The notes: generated by a model from the sequence alone, not told the origin. A DNA stretch of 36,724 nt from an uncultured Microbacterium sp. (GCF_943912325.1 NZ_CALTTX010000022.1:1-36724), one strand, 5' to 3'; counted from the stretch's first letter, positions 15,518 to 23,890 are shown. A program made the numbers and translations.

Positions 15518-15523
15518 AGGCTA
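15518..15523 (-). promoter_or_regulatory. Leaderless-type -10 (TAGCCT) for the Lrp/AsnC gene
   Basis: TAGCCT on the minus strand ends 8 bases before GTG 15509. The element overlaps the 3' end of the upstream flavoprotein gene (stop at 15521), so the regulator has its own promoter inside that gene end. Confidence 0.4.
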
Positions 15524-17230
15524 GCAGGGCACGGCGGCAGCGGCCGCACGACCGGCGGCGCGGCCCGAGAACAGGCATCCACCCAAGAACGTTCCCTCGA
15601 GCGCGCGATAGCCGTGCACGCCCCCGCCGCCGAATCCCGCGGCCTCGCCCGCGGCGTACAGTCCCGGCACGGGTGCGCCGTCGGCTCCGAGGGCCCGCGC
15701 GTCGAGATCGGTCTCGATGCCGCCGAGTGATTTGCGGGTCAGCACGTGCAGTTTGACGGCGATGAGCGGGCCGTTTCGAGGATCGAGGATGCGGTGGGGC
15801 GCGGCCGTGCGGATGAGGCGATCGCCCCGGAACGCCCGTGCCGAGCGCAGCATCGCAATCTGGGCATCTTTCGTGAAGTCGTTGTCGATCTCGCGATCAC
15901 GCCCCTCGACCTCGGCGCGCACGCGTGCGGGATCGAGCGCGTCGCCACCGGGGAGCTCGCGCATGCCGCGGATGAGCTCGTCAAGCGTGTCGCGCACGAC
16001 GAAGTCCGCGCCCTTGTCGAGGAAGGCCTGCACGGGCGCGGCCGCCCCTTTGCCGAGGCGCGAGCGCAGGAGCAGCCCGACGTCTTTGCCTGTCAGGTCG
16101 GGGTTCTGCTCGCTGCCCGAGAGCGTGAACTCCTTTTCGATGATGCGCTGCGACAACACGAACCATGAGTGATCGTGACCGGTCGCACGCAGGTGCGCGA
16201 GAGTGCCGAGCGTGTCAAAACCCGGGAAGAGGGGGACGGGCAACCGCGCCCCGTTCGCGTCGAGCCAGATCGATGAGGGGCCGGGGAGGATGCGGATGCC
16301 GTGGGCGGGCCAGATCGGATCGTGATTGCGGATGCCCTCGACGTAATGCCACATGCGGTCGTTGTTGATCGTGCGGGCGCCCGCGCGCTCGGCGACCGCG
16401 AGCATCGCCCCGTCGACGTAGGCGGGGACCCCCGTGATCATCGACGCGGGCGGTGTGCCGAGACGTGCCGGCCAGTGCCGCCGAACGAGGTCGTGGTTGC
16501 CGCCGATCCCGCCCGACGTCACGATCGTTGCGCCCGCGCGCACCGTGAACTCGCCCACAGCCTCGCGGCTCGTCGCGGCTCCGCGCACGGCGGGCGAGGG
16601 TGCGAGCACATCACCGGCTGCCCCCACGATCGTGCCGGATTCGCTGAGCAGCGCCGTCACGCGGTGGCGCGCGAGCACGACGAGGCGGCCCGTGCTCTCG
16701 GCCTCTTCGAGCGCGCGTTGGAAAGGCGCGACGATTCCCGGACCGGTGCCCCACGTGACGTGGAAGCGCGGCACCGAGTTGCCCGGGCCGAGAGCCGTGT
16801 ACCCGCCGCGCTCCGCCCACCCCACGATGGGGAAGAATCCGACGCCGCGCTCGCGCAGCCACGCGCGCTTCTCGCCCGCCGCGAAGTCGAGGTAGGCCTC
16901 GGCCCAGCGACGGGGCCACGCATCGTCGTCGCGGTCGAAACCGGCGGTGGCGAACCAGTCCTGCCGCGCGAGATCGAGCGAATCGCGGATGCCGAGCCGC
17001 CGCTGCTCGGGGGAGTCGATGAAGAACAGCCCGCCGAACGACCACCACGCCTGGCCGCCGAGGTTCGCGCGGGGCTCTTGATCGAGCACGACCACGCGCC
17101 GACCGGCCGCGATCGCTTCGGCCGCAGCGACGAGGCCCGAGAGCCCCCAGCCGATCACGAGCACGTCGGTCGCGAGCTCTGCGGGGGGTGTGGAGGATGT
17201 GGAGGATGTGGAGGATGCGGCGGCGGTCAT
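15521..17230 (-). CDS. FAD-binding dehydrogenase (ketosteroid dehydrogenase-like)
   Basis: Flavoprotein of 569 aa. The N-terminal dinucleotide-binding motif is DVLVIGWGLSGLVAAAEA (about residues 23-40) with VVVLDQEPRANLGGQAW after it, and the FAD C-terminal motif is APVPGLYAAGEAAGFGGGG near 530. The overall layout is that of the putative FAD-binding dehydrogenase group related to 3-ketosteroid 1-dehydrogenase and fumarate reductase flavoproteins; the true substrate is unknown. Residues 5-13 are Ser/Thr repeats encoded by a 9-bp microsatellite. The start ATG 17230 has AAGGAG about 7 bases upstream. It follows glbO by 36 bases on the same strand and is probably cotranscribed with mscS and glbO. 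Confidence 0.87.
   Translation of the reverse strand: MTAAASSTSSTSSTPPAELATDVLVIGWGLSGLVAAAEAIAAGRRVVVLDQEPRANLGGQAWWSFGGLFFIDSPEQRRLGIRDSLDLARQDWFATAGFDRDDDAWPRRWAEAYLDFAAGEKRAWLRERGVGFFPIVGWAERGGYTALGPGNSVPRFHVTWGTGPGIVAPFQRALEEAESTGRLVVLARHRVTALLSESGTIVGAAGDVLAPSPAVRGAATSREAVGEFTVRAGATIVTSGGIGGNHDLVRRHWPARLGTPPASMITGVPAYVDGAMLAVAERAGARTINNDRMWHYVEGIRNHDPIWPAHGIRILPGPSSIWLDANGARLPVPLFPGFDTLGTLAHLRATGHDHSWFVLSQRIIEKEFTLSGSEQNPDLTGKDVGLLLRSRLGKGAAAPVQAFLDKGADFVVRDTLDELIRGMRELPGGDALDPARVRAEVEGRDREIDNDFTKDAQIAMLRSARAFRGDRLIRTAAPHRILDPRNGPLIAVKLHVLTRKSLGGIETDLDARALGADGAPVPGLYAAGEAAGFGGGGVHGYRALEGTFLGGCLFSGRAAGRAAAAAVPC
17192..17218. repeat. Three 9-bp tandem repeats (GGAGGATGT) in the flavoprotein N terminus
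   Basis: Two exact copies of GGAGGATGT and a third ending in C. On the coding (minus) strand they give a Ser-Ser-Thr-type repeat in the non-conserved N terminus, before the FAD motif. Copy changes would keep the frame. Confidence 0.9.
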
Positions 17231-17266
17231 GCGGACTCCTTCGTCCGAGAGGCGGGTGTGAGGTGA

Positions 17267-17689
17267 TCAGTCGGCGGATGCCGCGGGAGTGGGGTCGAAC
17301 GTGTTGACCATCGCGTGCGCCGCGCGCTGCAGGTAGTCCCGCAGAGCCTCGTCGTAGAGCGGCGGCAGCGCGATCTCATCGACGGCACGGCTCATGTGCA
17401 CGAGCCAGCGGTCGCGCGCGTCGGGATTGACGTGGAACGGCAGGTGCCGCATGCGCAGCCGCGGGTGCCCGCGCTGCTCGCTGTAGGTCGTCGGACCGCC
17501 CCAGTACTGCTCGAGAAAGAGCGTGAGCCGCTCCTTGGCCGGGCCGAGGTCCTGCTCGGGATACATCGGGCGCAGCACGGGGTCATCGGCGACACCGCGA
17601 TAGAACACGTCGACGAGGCGCACGAAGGTCTCGTGGCCGCCGACCTGTTCGAAGAAGGTGGATGCCTCGGGGGAACCCGCCTCGCTCAC
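17267..17689 (-). CDS. glbO: Group II truncated hemoglobin (trHbO)
   Basis: Heme protein of 140 aa closely resembling Mycobacterium trHbO. The proximal ligand is His75 in RGHPRLRMRHLPF, the CD1/B10 region is FVRLVDVFYRGVADDPVLRPMYPE, and the group II tryptophan is in RDRWLVHM (Trp95). QYWGGPTTYSEQ is a family signature. Proposed roles of trHbO include oxygen or redox chemistry and protection against reactive oxygen or nitrogen species; no role can be fixed here. The start GTG 17689 overlaps the mscS stop by 4 bases, coupling the two, a combination I find unexpected. The C-terminal tail is short and Ala-rich. Confidence 0.95.
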   Translation of the reverse strand: MSEAGSPEASTFFEQVGGHETFVRLVDVFYRGVADDPVLRPMYPEQDLGPAKERLTLFLEQYWGGPTTYSEQRGHPRLRMRHLPFHVNPDARDRWLVHMSRAVDEIALPPLYDEALRDYLQRAAHAMVNTFDPTPAASAD

Positions 17690-18897
17690 GGCTTCGGCTC
17701 GTCCCCGGCCGGTGCCGATCCGTTCGGAGTCGGCGTGCCCGGAGTCGACGTGCCCGGCGTCGAGGGCCCCTGTTTGGCCGTGCCGGGTGCCGACGTTCCC
17801 GGCGCCGCCGGGCGCGCGTTATCGGACGGCTGCTCGTTCGAGGCATCCATCTGCTTCTTGCTGATCTTGCGCGGCCGCCAGACGGGGCGCTCATCGATCG
17901 GCGGCGTTTTCGCGACGGGAGTCGGCTTGGTCTTGGGAGGGTGCGCGCCGCTGACGCTCATCGCGCCCTCCATGCCCTCGAGCACGATCGAATTCAGTTG
18001 CGGAAGCTTCACGCCGATCTCGTCGATCGCGCGCTTGAGGCGGCTGCGCAGCTCGCGGGCGACGTCGTCCTTCGCTGTGGGGCGGGTCTTGATGACGAGA
18101 CGGATGACGATCGCGTCACCCGAAATCGATTCGAGCCCCCAGATCTCGGGCTGGGCGAGGATGCGCGTGCGCCACTTCGCCTCGCGGGCGAGATCGCGAG
18201 CCGCGCCGAGCATGGCGCCCTCGACCTCGTCGATGTCGGCATCGGTCGGCACGGCGAGATCGATGATGACGCGCGACCAGCCCTGCGACATGTTGCCGAT
18301 GCGCGTGACCTCGCCGTTGCGCACATACCAGAGCGTGCCGTTGACGTCGCGGATGTGCGTGATGCGCACGCTGACGTACTCGACGACGCCGGTGGCGAGT
18401 CCCATGTCGACGACATCGCCGATGCCGACCTGGTCTTCGGCGACGATGAAGATGCCGTTGAGTACGTCTTTGACGATGTTCTGCGCGCCGAAACCGAGGC
18501 CCGCGCCCAGCGCGGCAGTCAGCAGCGCGAAGGATCCGAGGATCGTCGCATCGATCGTGTTGACGATCAGAATGATCGCGACGATCCCGAGGATGACGTT
18601 GACGATGTTCTGCAGGATCGACCCGAGCGTGCGGGTGCGCTGCACGAGACGCACGGCCGCGAGCGGCGAACGATCGAGGGCCTGCGTGTCGTCGACGGAA
18701 GCCTTGGTCTTCGCGCCGTTGACGATGCGCGTGACAACGCGCCGGATGACGACGCGCAACAGCCACGACAGCACGACGGCCGCGACGATGATGATCGCGA
18801 CGCCGAGCGCTTTGCCGCCGATCGCGGTGAAGACGTCGAGCCACCACGCCCACGACCACTGCTCGGGAGCCGGGTTGGTTTCGAGAGGAAGAATCAT
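17686..18897 (-). CDS. MscS-family small-conductance mechanosensitive channel
   Basis: Channel protein of 403 aa that opens under membrane tension to release solutes on hypo-osmotic shock. Three helices lie at about residues 28-50, 95-115 and 120-148. The pore helix motif ALGAGLGFGAQNIVKDVLNG is clear, followed by the beta domain with VGIGDVVDMGLATGVVEYV. The cytoplasmic vestibule runs to about residue 300. The last 85 residues are Pro/Thr/Ser/Gly-rich with repeated PGTS/PGTP units, probably disordered. The start ATG 18897 follows TAGGCT (18905-18910) by 7 bases, a leaderless geometry. It is the first gene of the mscS - glbO - flavoprotein unit. Confidence 0.93.
   Translation of the reverse strand: MILPLETNPAPEQWSWAWWLDVFTAIGGKALGVAIIIVAAVVLSWLLRVVIRRVVTRIVNGAKTKASVDDTQALDRSPLAAVRLVQRTRTLGSILQNIVNVILGIVAIILIVNTIDATILGSFALLTAALGAGLGFGAQNIVKDVLNGIFIVAEDQVGIGDVVDMGLATGVVEYVSVRITHIRDVNGTLWYVRNGEVTRIGNMSQGWSRVIIDLAVPTDADIDEVEGAMLGAARDLAREAKWRTRILAQPEIWGLESISGDAIVIRLVIKTRPTAKDDVARELRSRLKRAIDEIGVKLPQLNSIVLEGMEGAMSVSGAHPPKTKPTPVAKTPPIDERPVWRPRKISKKQMDASNEQPSDNARPAAPGTSAPGTAKQGPSTPGTSTPGTPTPNGSAPAGDEPKP
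17712..17812. repeat. Degenerate PGTx-encoding repeats at the mscS 3' end
   Basis: Imperfect repeats of the type GTGCCCGGAGTCGAC code for Pro-Gly-Thr-Ser/Pro units in the low-complexity tail of the MscS protein. Units differ in length and sequence, so this is an expanded linker rather than a recent exact array. Confidence 0.6.
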
Positions 18898-18904
18898 CGG
18901 ATCC

Positions 18905-18910
18905 AGCCTA
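18905..18910 (-). promoter_or_regulatory. Leaderless-type -10 (TAGGCT) for mscS
   Basis: TAGGCT on the minus strand lies 7 bases before the mscS ATG and directly next to the 13-bp inverted repeat at 18916-18988. No clear -35. Confidence 0.45.
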
Positions 18911-18915
18911 ACGAC

Positions 18916-18988
18916 GGATGCCTCGGCGGTGCCTGAGCGGCAACGCTCGAGGGAGCGTGTGCGTCGCTCGGCGCGCGCCGAGGCATCC
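18916..18988. repeat. Perfect 13-bp inverted repeat with nested hairpins in the pepN-mscS gap
   Basis: GGATGCCTCGGCG (18916-18928) and its exact complement CGCCGAGGCATCC (18976-18988) face each other across 47 bases. Inside are a perfect hairpin ACGCTC-GAGG-GAGCGT (18943-18958) and the 16-base palindrome CTCGGCGCGCGCCGAG (18967-18982). It lies 20 bases past the pepN stop and may serve as its terminator. Both arms carry the over-represented GGATGCCTCG decamer described in the findings. The rest of the 111-base gap holds only the mscS -10. Confidence 0.75.
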
Positions 18989-19008
18989 CATCATTCAGCG
19001 GATCGGGT

Positions 19009-21570
19009 TCAGTTCGCGTCGCGCTCCTGAACGCGCAGGGCACGCTCGACGACCGCGAGGTTCTCGTTCACGAGGCGGCGGAGCGCCGCGGGCGCGTCGG
19101 CGTTGGCCTGCAACCACGCCGACGTCGCGTCGCGCAGCTCGGCGCTGGCGAGCACGGCGGGGTAGAGGCCCGTGATGAGGTAGTTCGCGATCTGGTAGGT
19201 GCGCGATTCCCACACCGGCAGCAGCATGTCGAAGTACGCGGGGATGAAGCCCGCGAGCGCGTCGACGCCCGAGGCGTTGACGAAGCCGAGCGCGCCCGAG
19301 CGCACGAGGGTGTTCGGCAGATCGGCCTTCGAGATGAGCGCGTCCCACGCGGCCTGCTTCGAGGCGGCATCGGGCAGAGCAGCCTTGGCTTGAGCCGCGA
19401 ACTCCCCGCCCTTCGCCGTGTTGTCGGCCGCGAGCGCCGCGTCGATGTCGGCGGCCGTCACCTGCGCGCCGGCGGCGAGCGAGACGAGCAGCTGCCACGA
19501 CAGATCGGCGTCGATCTCGAGCCCCGCGAGGGTGATCTCGCCGTCGCGCAGGCTCTTCACGCTCTGCCACTGCGCGTCGGTCGACGCCGCTTGCGCGAAC
19601 GCCGTCGCGAGCTGCAGCTGGCTGTCGCTCCCGGCCTCGGCCGCCTGCGCGAGAGCCCACAGTTCGTCGGCGACGCGCTCGCGGGTCGCCGTGCGCTTGT
19701 CGGGCGCGACGTACGTGTTGGCAGTCTGCAGCAGCTGCGCGAGCGTCGTGCGGATAGTCGTCGACTCGGTTTCGGCGCCGATGTTGGCCAGCACGAGGTC
19801 GACGTAGTCGCTCGCGGCGCTCTCGCCGTCACGCGTCTGGTCCCACGCGGCACCCCAGACGAGCGAGCGCGCGAGCGGGTCGGCGATGTCTTTCAGGTGC
19901 GCGATCGCGGTCGCGAGCGAGCGCTCGTCGAGACGGATCTTGGCGTAGGCGAGGTCATCGTCGTTGAGCAGCAACAGGTCGCCGGCGGGCTTGCCCGAGG
20001 CATCCGTCACCACTGTCCGTTCGCCCGCGACATCGAGTTCGGTCTGCCACACCCGCTCGAGGCGACCCTCGGTGAGCGCGTACGCGCCGACGCGCAAGCG
20101 GTGGGGGCGGATGGTCGGGTAGTCGGCGGCGGCGGTCTGCACGATCGTGAGCGAGGTGATCGTGCCGTCGGGGGATGCCTCGATCTCGGGCGTCAGCGTG
20201 TTGACGCCGGCGGTCTGCAACCAGACCTTCGCCCATTCGCCGAGCTCGCGGCCGCTCGTCGCCTCGAGCTCGACCAAGAGGTCGCTCAGCTCGGTGTTGC
20301 CGAAGGCGTGCTTGCGGAAGTACGCGCCGACGCCCGCGAAGAACTCCTCGATACCGACCCACGCGGCCAGCTGCTTGAGCACCGAGCCACCCTTGGCGTA
20401 CGTGATGCCGTCGAAGTTGACCTGCACGTCTTCGAGATCGTTGATCTCGGCGTAGACGGGGTGCGTCGAGGGCAGCTGGTCCTGGCGGTACGCCCAGGTC
20501 TTCTCCATCGCGTTGAAGGTCGTCCAGGCCTGCGTCCATTCGGTCGCCTCGGCGGTCGAGATGGTCGACGCCCACTCGGCGAACGACTCGTTCAGCCAGA
20601 GGTCATTCCACCACTTCATGGTGACGAGGTCACCGAACCACATGTGCGCGAGCTCGTGCAGGATCGTCACGACGCGACGCTCCTTGATCGCATCGGTGAC
20701 CTTCGAGCGGAAGACGTAGGTCTCGGTGAACGTCACGGCACCCGCGTTCTCCATCGCGCCCGCGTTGAACTCGGGCACGAAGAGCTGGTCGTACTTCGCG
20801 AACGGGTAGGGGTAGCCGAACTTCTCTTCGTAGTACGCGAAGCCCTCGCGCGTCTTGTCGAAGATGTAGTCCGCGTCCATGTGCGGCCAGAGGCTGCGGC
20901 GCGCGTAGACGCCGAGCGGGATGACCCGACCCGACGCGCTCGTGAGCTCAGAGAACGTCGATTCGTACGGGCCCGCAATGAGCGCCGTGATGTACGACGA
21001 GATGCGCGGTGTCGGCTCGAACGCCCACAGCGCGCGCGCCACGCCGTCGGTCGACTGCTCTTGCGCGATCGGCTCGGGCGTGGGGGAGTTGCTCACGACC
21101 TTCCAGTTCGCGGGAGCCGTGACGGTGAACTGGAACGTCGCCTTGAGGTCGGGCTGCTCGAACACCGCGAAGACGCGGCGCGAATCGGGAACTTCGAACT
21201 GCGAATAGAGGTAGACCTCGTGATCGACCGGGTCGACGAAGCGATGCAGGCCCTCGCCCGTGTTGGTGTAGAGGCACTCGGCGTCGACGATCAGCTCGTT
21301 CTCGGCCTCGAGCTCGTCGAGCTGGATGCGCGAATCGGCGAACGCCGAGGCGGGGTCGATGTCGCGGCCGTTCAGCGTGATGGAACGCACCGAGCGGGCG
21401 ATCAGGTCGATGAAGGTCGAGGCTCCGGGCGTTGCCGTGAAGTGCACGGTCGTCTTCGAGCCGAACACCTCCGGCCCCGTCGTCAGGTCGAGCACGACCT
21501 GGTAGGCCGTCGTGTCGACGATCGCGCGGCGCTCTTGCGCCTCGATGCGGGTCAGGTTCTCTCCAGGCAC
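19009..21570 (-). CDS. pepN: Aminopeptidase N (M1 metallopeptidase)
   Basis: Cytosolic zinc aminopeptidase of 853 aa that removes N-terminal residues from peptides. The exopeptidase motif GAMEN is at residues 271-275, the zinc motif HELAH at 305-309 and the third ligand Glu328 in LWLNESFAEW, giving HExxH-x18-E. The N-terminal beta domain (residues 1-200) includes LYSQFEVPDSRRVFAVFEQP. The C-terminal ERAP1-like helical domain covers about 520-850. The length is usual for actinobacterial PepN. The start is GTG 21570, with GGGAG about 8 bases upstream. TAGGCT at 21648-21653 is a probable -10 giving a leader of about 70 bases. Monocistronic by position. Confidence 0.96.
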   Translation of the reverse strand: MPGENLTRIEAQERRAIVDTTAYQVVLDLTTGPEVFGSKTTVHFTATPGASTFIDLIARSVRSITLNGRDIDPASAFADSRIQLDELEAENELIVDAECLYTNTGEGLHRFVDPVDHEVYLYSQFEVPDSRRVFAVFEQPDLKATFQFTVTAPANWKVVSNSPTPEPIAQEQSTDGVARALWAFEPTPRISSYITALIAGPYESTFSELTSASGRVIPLGVYARRSLWPHMDADYIFDKTREGFAYYEEKFGYPYPFAKYDQLFVPEFNAGAMENAGAVTFTETYVFRSKVTDAIKERRVVTILHELAHMWFGDLVTMKWWNDLWLNESFAEWASTISTAEATEWTQAWTTFNAMEKTWAYRQDQLPSTHPVYAEINDLEDVQVNFDGITYAKGGSVLKQLAAWVGIEEFFAGVGAYFRKHAFGNTELSDLLVELEATSGRELGEWAKVWLQTAGVNTLTPEIEASPDGTITSLTIVQTAAADYPTIRPHRLRVGAYALTEGRLERVWQTELDVAGERTVVTDASGKPAGDLLLLNDDDLAYAKIRLDERSLATAIAHLKDIADPLARSLVWGAAWDQTRDGESAASDYVDLVLANIGAETESTTIRTTLAQLLQTANTYVAPDKRTATRERVADELWALAQAAEAGSDSQLQLATAFAQAASTDAQWQSVKSLRDGEITLAGLEIDADLSWQLLVSLAAGAQVTAADIDAALAADNTAKGGEFAAQAKAALPDAASKQAAWDALISKADLPNTLVRSGALGFVNASGVDALAGFIPAYFDMLLPVWESRTYQIANYLITGLYPAVLASAELRDATSAWLQANADAPAALRRLVNENLAVVERALRVQERDAN

Positions 21571-21647
21571 AGTGATTCTCCCGTGGATGCTGGTGGGGTC
21601 GCCGCGCGGATTCGCGAGGCGAACGGCTCGTGGCCGTGAATGCCCCC

Positions 21648-21653
21648 AGCCTA
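21648..21653 (-). promoter_or_regulatory. -10 element (TAGGCT) for pepN, sharing the sulP stop codon
   Basis: TAGGCT on the minus strand predicts transcription from about 21641, so pepN would have a leader near 70 bases. Its first three bases are the TAG stop of the sulP/STAS reading frame, packing the promoter into the end of the upstream gene. Confidence 0.4.
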
Positions 21654-23337
21654 CGCCGCGTGGTCGATGGGGCTGTGGTTGCTCGCGCTGCGAGAGACGT
21701 GACTACGGGCGTGGGCGAGGGCGGCGGGCAAATCGTCGAACAGGTGGTTCTCGTGGCGCAGGGCGCCGAGAGTGCCGACTTCCGCGAGCAGGGCACGGTG
21801 CGCGGGCCGCGCGCCCTTCAGCAGCACCGTGACGCCGCGGGCCTCGAGCCCCGTCACCAGTTCGGCGAGCGCGCGCGCCCCCGTGGCATCCATACTCTGC
21901 ACGTTCGATATGCGCAGGATCACGACCGACGCGCCCTCGATGCGGGCGACGTCGTCGGCGACGCGCTCGGCCGAGGCGAAGATGAGCGAGCCGTCGAAGC
22001 GCACGATCGCGATGGCCTCATCGCCGGGACGCGCATCGGGGACGGGTTCGATGACGGTTCCCGCCTGCCGCGCGAGCCCGCGGAGCGCGACGATTCCCGC
22101 TGCAAGCAGGCCGATACCGACCGCGACGATGAGGTCGACCGAGACGGTCACGAGAGTCGTCACGACGAAGAGGGAAGAGGGTGGCGTCGGCGCGGCTCGA
22201 GCGCAGGATCGCGCGGACGGTCGCGCGGTGCACCATGCGCACGGCGGTCACCATGAGTACCCCGCCGAGCGCGGCAAGCGGGATCTGCCCGACCGGGCCG
22301 GCGGCAACGAGCACGACGAGAAGCAGCACGAGCGCATGCACGATCGCCGCGAGCCGCGTGCGCCCGCCCGAGCGCACGTTGACGGCCGTGCGTGCGATCG
22401 CGCCCGTCGCGGGCATGCCGCAGAACAGCGCCGAACCGATCGACGCGAGACCCTGGCCGACGAGTTCGCGGTCGGGGTCGTAGCGACCTGTGTCGCCGAG
22501 CTGTGTTGCGACTCGCGCCGAGAGCAGCGACTCGATCGCCGCGAGCGCCGCGACCGTGAGCGCGGGCATGACGAGGCTCGGAAGCGTCGCGGGATCGATC
22601 GCGGGCAGAGCGGGCAGGGGGAGCGATGACGGCAGCTCGCCGATGCGCGAGAGCGGCGCGTCGACGGCGAGCGCCGCGACCGCGACGACGGCGATCGCGA
22701 TGAGTGAGGCGGGCATGAGCCGATGGATGCGGGGGAGTGCGAGCATGATCGCCGCGACAACCGCGACGGCGCCGAGCGCCCATGCGAGGTAGACCGGGTC
22801 GGCGTGCGCGAGCGCCTGCACGGCGGCGACGGCGGCGTTGGCTGAGCGTTCGCTCGCGGGGGCCGGGTGTGCGCTCGCGAGCGCGGGCACCTGCTGCAAG
22901 AAGATGATGACGGCGATGCCGAGCGTGAACCCCTCGATGACGGGCCACGGAATGATCGCGACCGCGCGGCCGAGGCGGAGCGCCCCTGCCGCCAGCACGA
23001 GAACCCCTGCCAGCAGGGTGACGACCACGACGGCGCCCGCTCCGTGCTGTGCGACGATCGGCACGAGCACGACGACCATCGCGCCCGTCGGACCCGAGAC
23101 CTGCACGTTCGAGCCGCCGAAGACCGCCGCGAGTACGCCCGCGACGATCGCCGTCACGAGGCCCGCTTCGGGGCTGAGGCCCGAACTTGCGCCGAAGCCG
23201 AGAGCGAGCGGGAGCGCGACGACGCCGACCGTGAGCCCCGCGACGAGGTCGCCGCGCCACGTGCGACGCAGGTCGCGGTAGTCGGCGCGTGAGGGCAGCA
23301 GCGTGGTGAGACGCCACGCACGCCGGTTGTCGGTCAC
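21651..23337 (-). pseudogene. SulP-family anion transporter with STAS domain, frameshifted
   Basis: A SulP/SLC26 transporter read in two frames. From GTG 23337 the protein is normal for about 385 residues (GDLVAGLTVGVVALPLALGF, GGSNVQVSGPTGAM, GMPATGAIARTAVNVRSG). It then shifts frame near 22180 and ends after an Arg-rich nonsense tail at 22018. The missing last membrane helices and the STAS domain (VRFDGSLIFASAERV, NVQSMDATGARALAEL) continue in another frame to 21651. The lesion is a tandem 7-mer at 22167-22180; removing one copy restores 559 codons with TLF-VVTTLVTVSVDL across the join. GTG 22163 could start the downstream piece but lacks a ribosome site. It lies 1 base after the arsR stop, with CAGGAG as ribosome site. 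A sequencing error is possible. Confidence 0.88.
22167..22180. repeat. 7-bp tandem duplication causing the sulP frameshift
   Basis: GAAGAGG occurs twice in direct succession (plus strand), CCTCTTC twice on the coding strand. The 1687-base interval minus 7 is exactly 560 codons. Slipped-strand replication is the simplest origin. Confidence 0.9.
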
Positions 23338-23338
23338 G

Positions 23339-23701
23339 TCACTCCTGGCCGAGCGCGGGGAGGGTGTGCGCCGCGGCCAGCCCGTCGGCGTCGTCGGCGA
23401 GTTGCTCCATCAGAAGGGCGCGAGCGCTCCGCAGGAGCGCAGCGACGCGCTCATCGGCGAGGCGATAGAAGACGTGGCTCGCGCGACGGTCCGACACGAC
23501 GAGTCGGTAACGCCGCAACACCGAGAGGTGCTGTGAGAGGTGAGATGCTTCGAGGCCGGTCTCTTCTTGAAGCGCGGCGACCGACAACTCGGGGTTCTCG
23601 GAAAGGAGCTCGAGCACGCGGATTCGGAACGGGTGGGCCAGTCCCTTGAAGAGCGCGGCCTTGCGCTCGTAGAGGGGGCGTTGGCGGTCAGTAAATGGCA
23701 T
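23339..23701 (-). CDS. ArsR/SmtB-family winged-helix repressor
   Basis: Regulator of 120 aa. The winged helix covers about residues 10-95: KGLAHPFRIRVLELLSENPE, then the recognition helix in ASHLSQHLSVLRRYRLV and the wing SDRRASHVFYRLAD. It contains no cysteine, so no CxC metal site of the ArsR/SmtB type; the inducer is unknown. It precedes the sulP gene by 1 base, with the sulP ribosome site inside its last codons, so it probably controls the transporter and itself. Similar ArsR-SulP pairs are, to my recollection, common in actinobacteria. The start ATG 23701 lies within a palindrome that also covers the -10. Confidence 0.9.
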   Translation of the reverse strand: MPFTDRQRPLYERKAALFKGLAHPFRIRVLELLSENPELSVAALQEETGLEASHLSQHLSVLRRYRLVVSDRRASHVFYRLADERVAALLRSARALLMEQLADDADGLAAAHTLPALGQE

Positions 23702-23718
23702 GATAAAGTCATCATACC
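23697..23718 (-). promoter_or_regulatory. Palindromic operator and -10 of the arsR-sulP operon
   Basis: On the minus strand GG-t-ATGAT-gacttt-ATCAT-g-CC is an interrupted palindrome of 22 bases. It contains TATGAT (23711-23716), a -10 hexamer, and the arsR ATG (23699-23701) 9 bases later. A dimer bound here would block its own promoter. The local AT-richness contrasts with the surroundings. Confidence 0.55.
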
Positions 23719-23750
23719 GAAACGCCCTCGGGGGAGGGGAAATCCGTCAC

Positions 23751-23782
23751 CCGTGCGGGCGAGCCCGAACTCGCCCGCACGG
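23751..23782. repeat. Perfect 13-bp hairpin in the arsR-ferrochelatase gap
   Basis: CCGTGCGGGCGAG (23751-23763) and its exact complement (23770-23782) around the loop CCCGAA. It lies between two divergent genes, so it is not an obvious terminator of either. The remaining parts of the 189-base gap show no gene. It may be an operator, or a leader hairpin if the ferrochelatase transcript starts upstream of it. Confidence 0.85.
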
Positions 23783-23890
23783 ATCGGTTTGGTGGTTATC
23801 CCGGGATCAGCGGGTGATCTTGGTAATTCCTGTGCTTCATCGCACACGCCGGGCGCGCCCGACCGTCGAGCGGGGTGCGAGGATGGACGC

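Noticed and set aside
17315..19030. Long plus-strand frames opposite glbO and mscS
   Set aside because: Both real genes are firmly identified on the minus strand; these frames are Ser/Thr/Arg-rich shadows.
19390..21639. A 749-codon open frame on the plus strand opposite pepN
   Set aside because: It is the antisense of pepN, whose GAMEN and HExxH motifs are clear. The product is Arg/Val/Gly-rich with no family features, the usual effect of GC-rich third positions.
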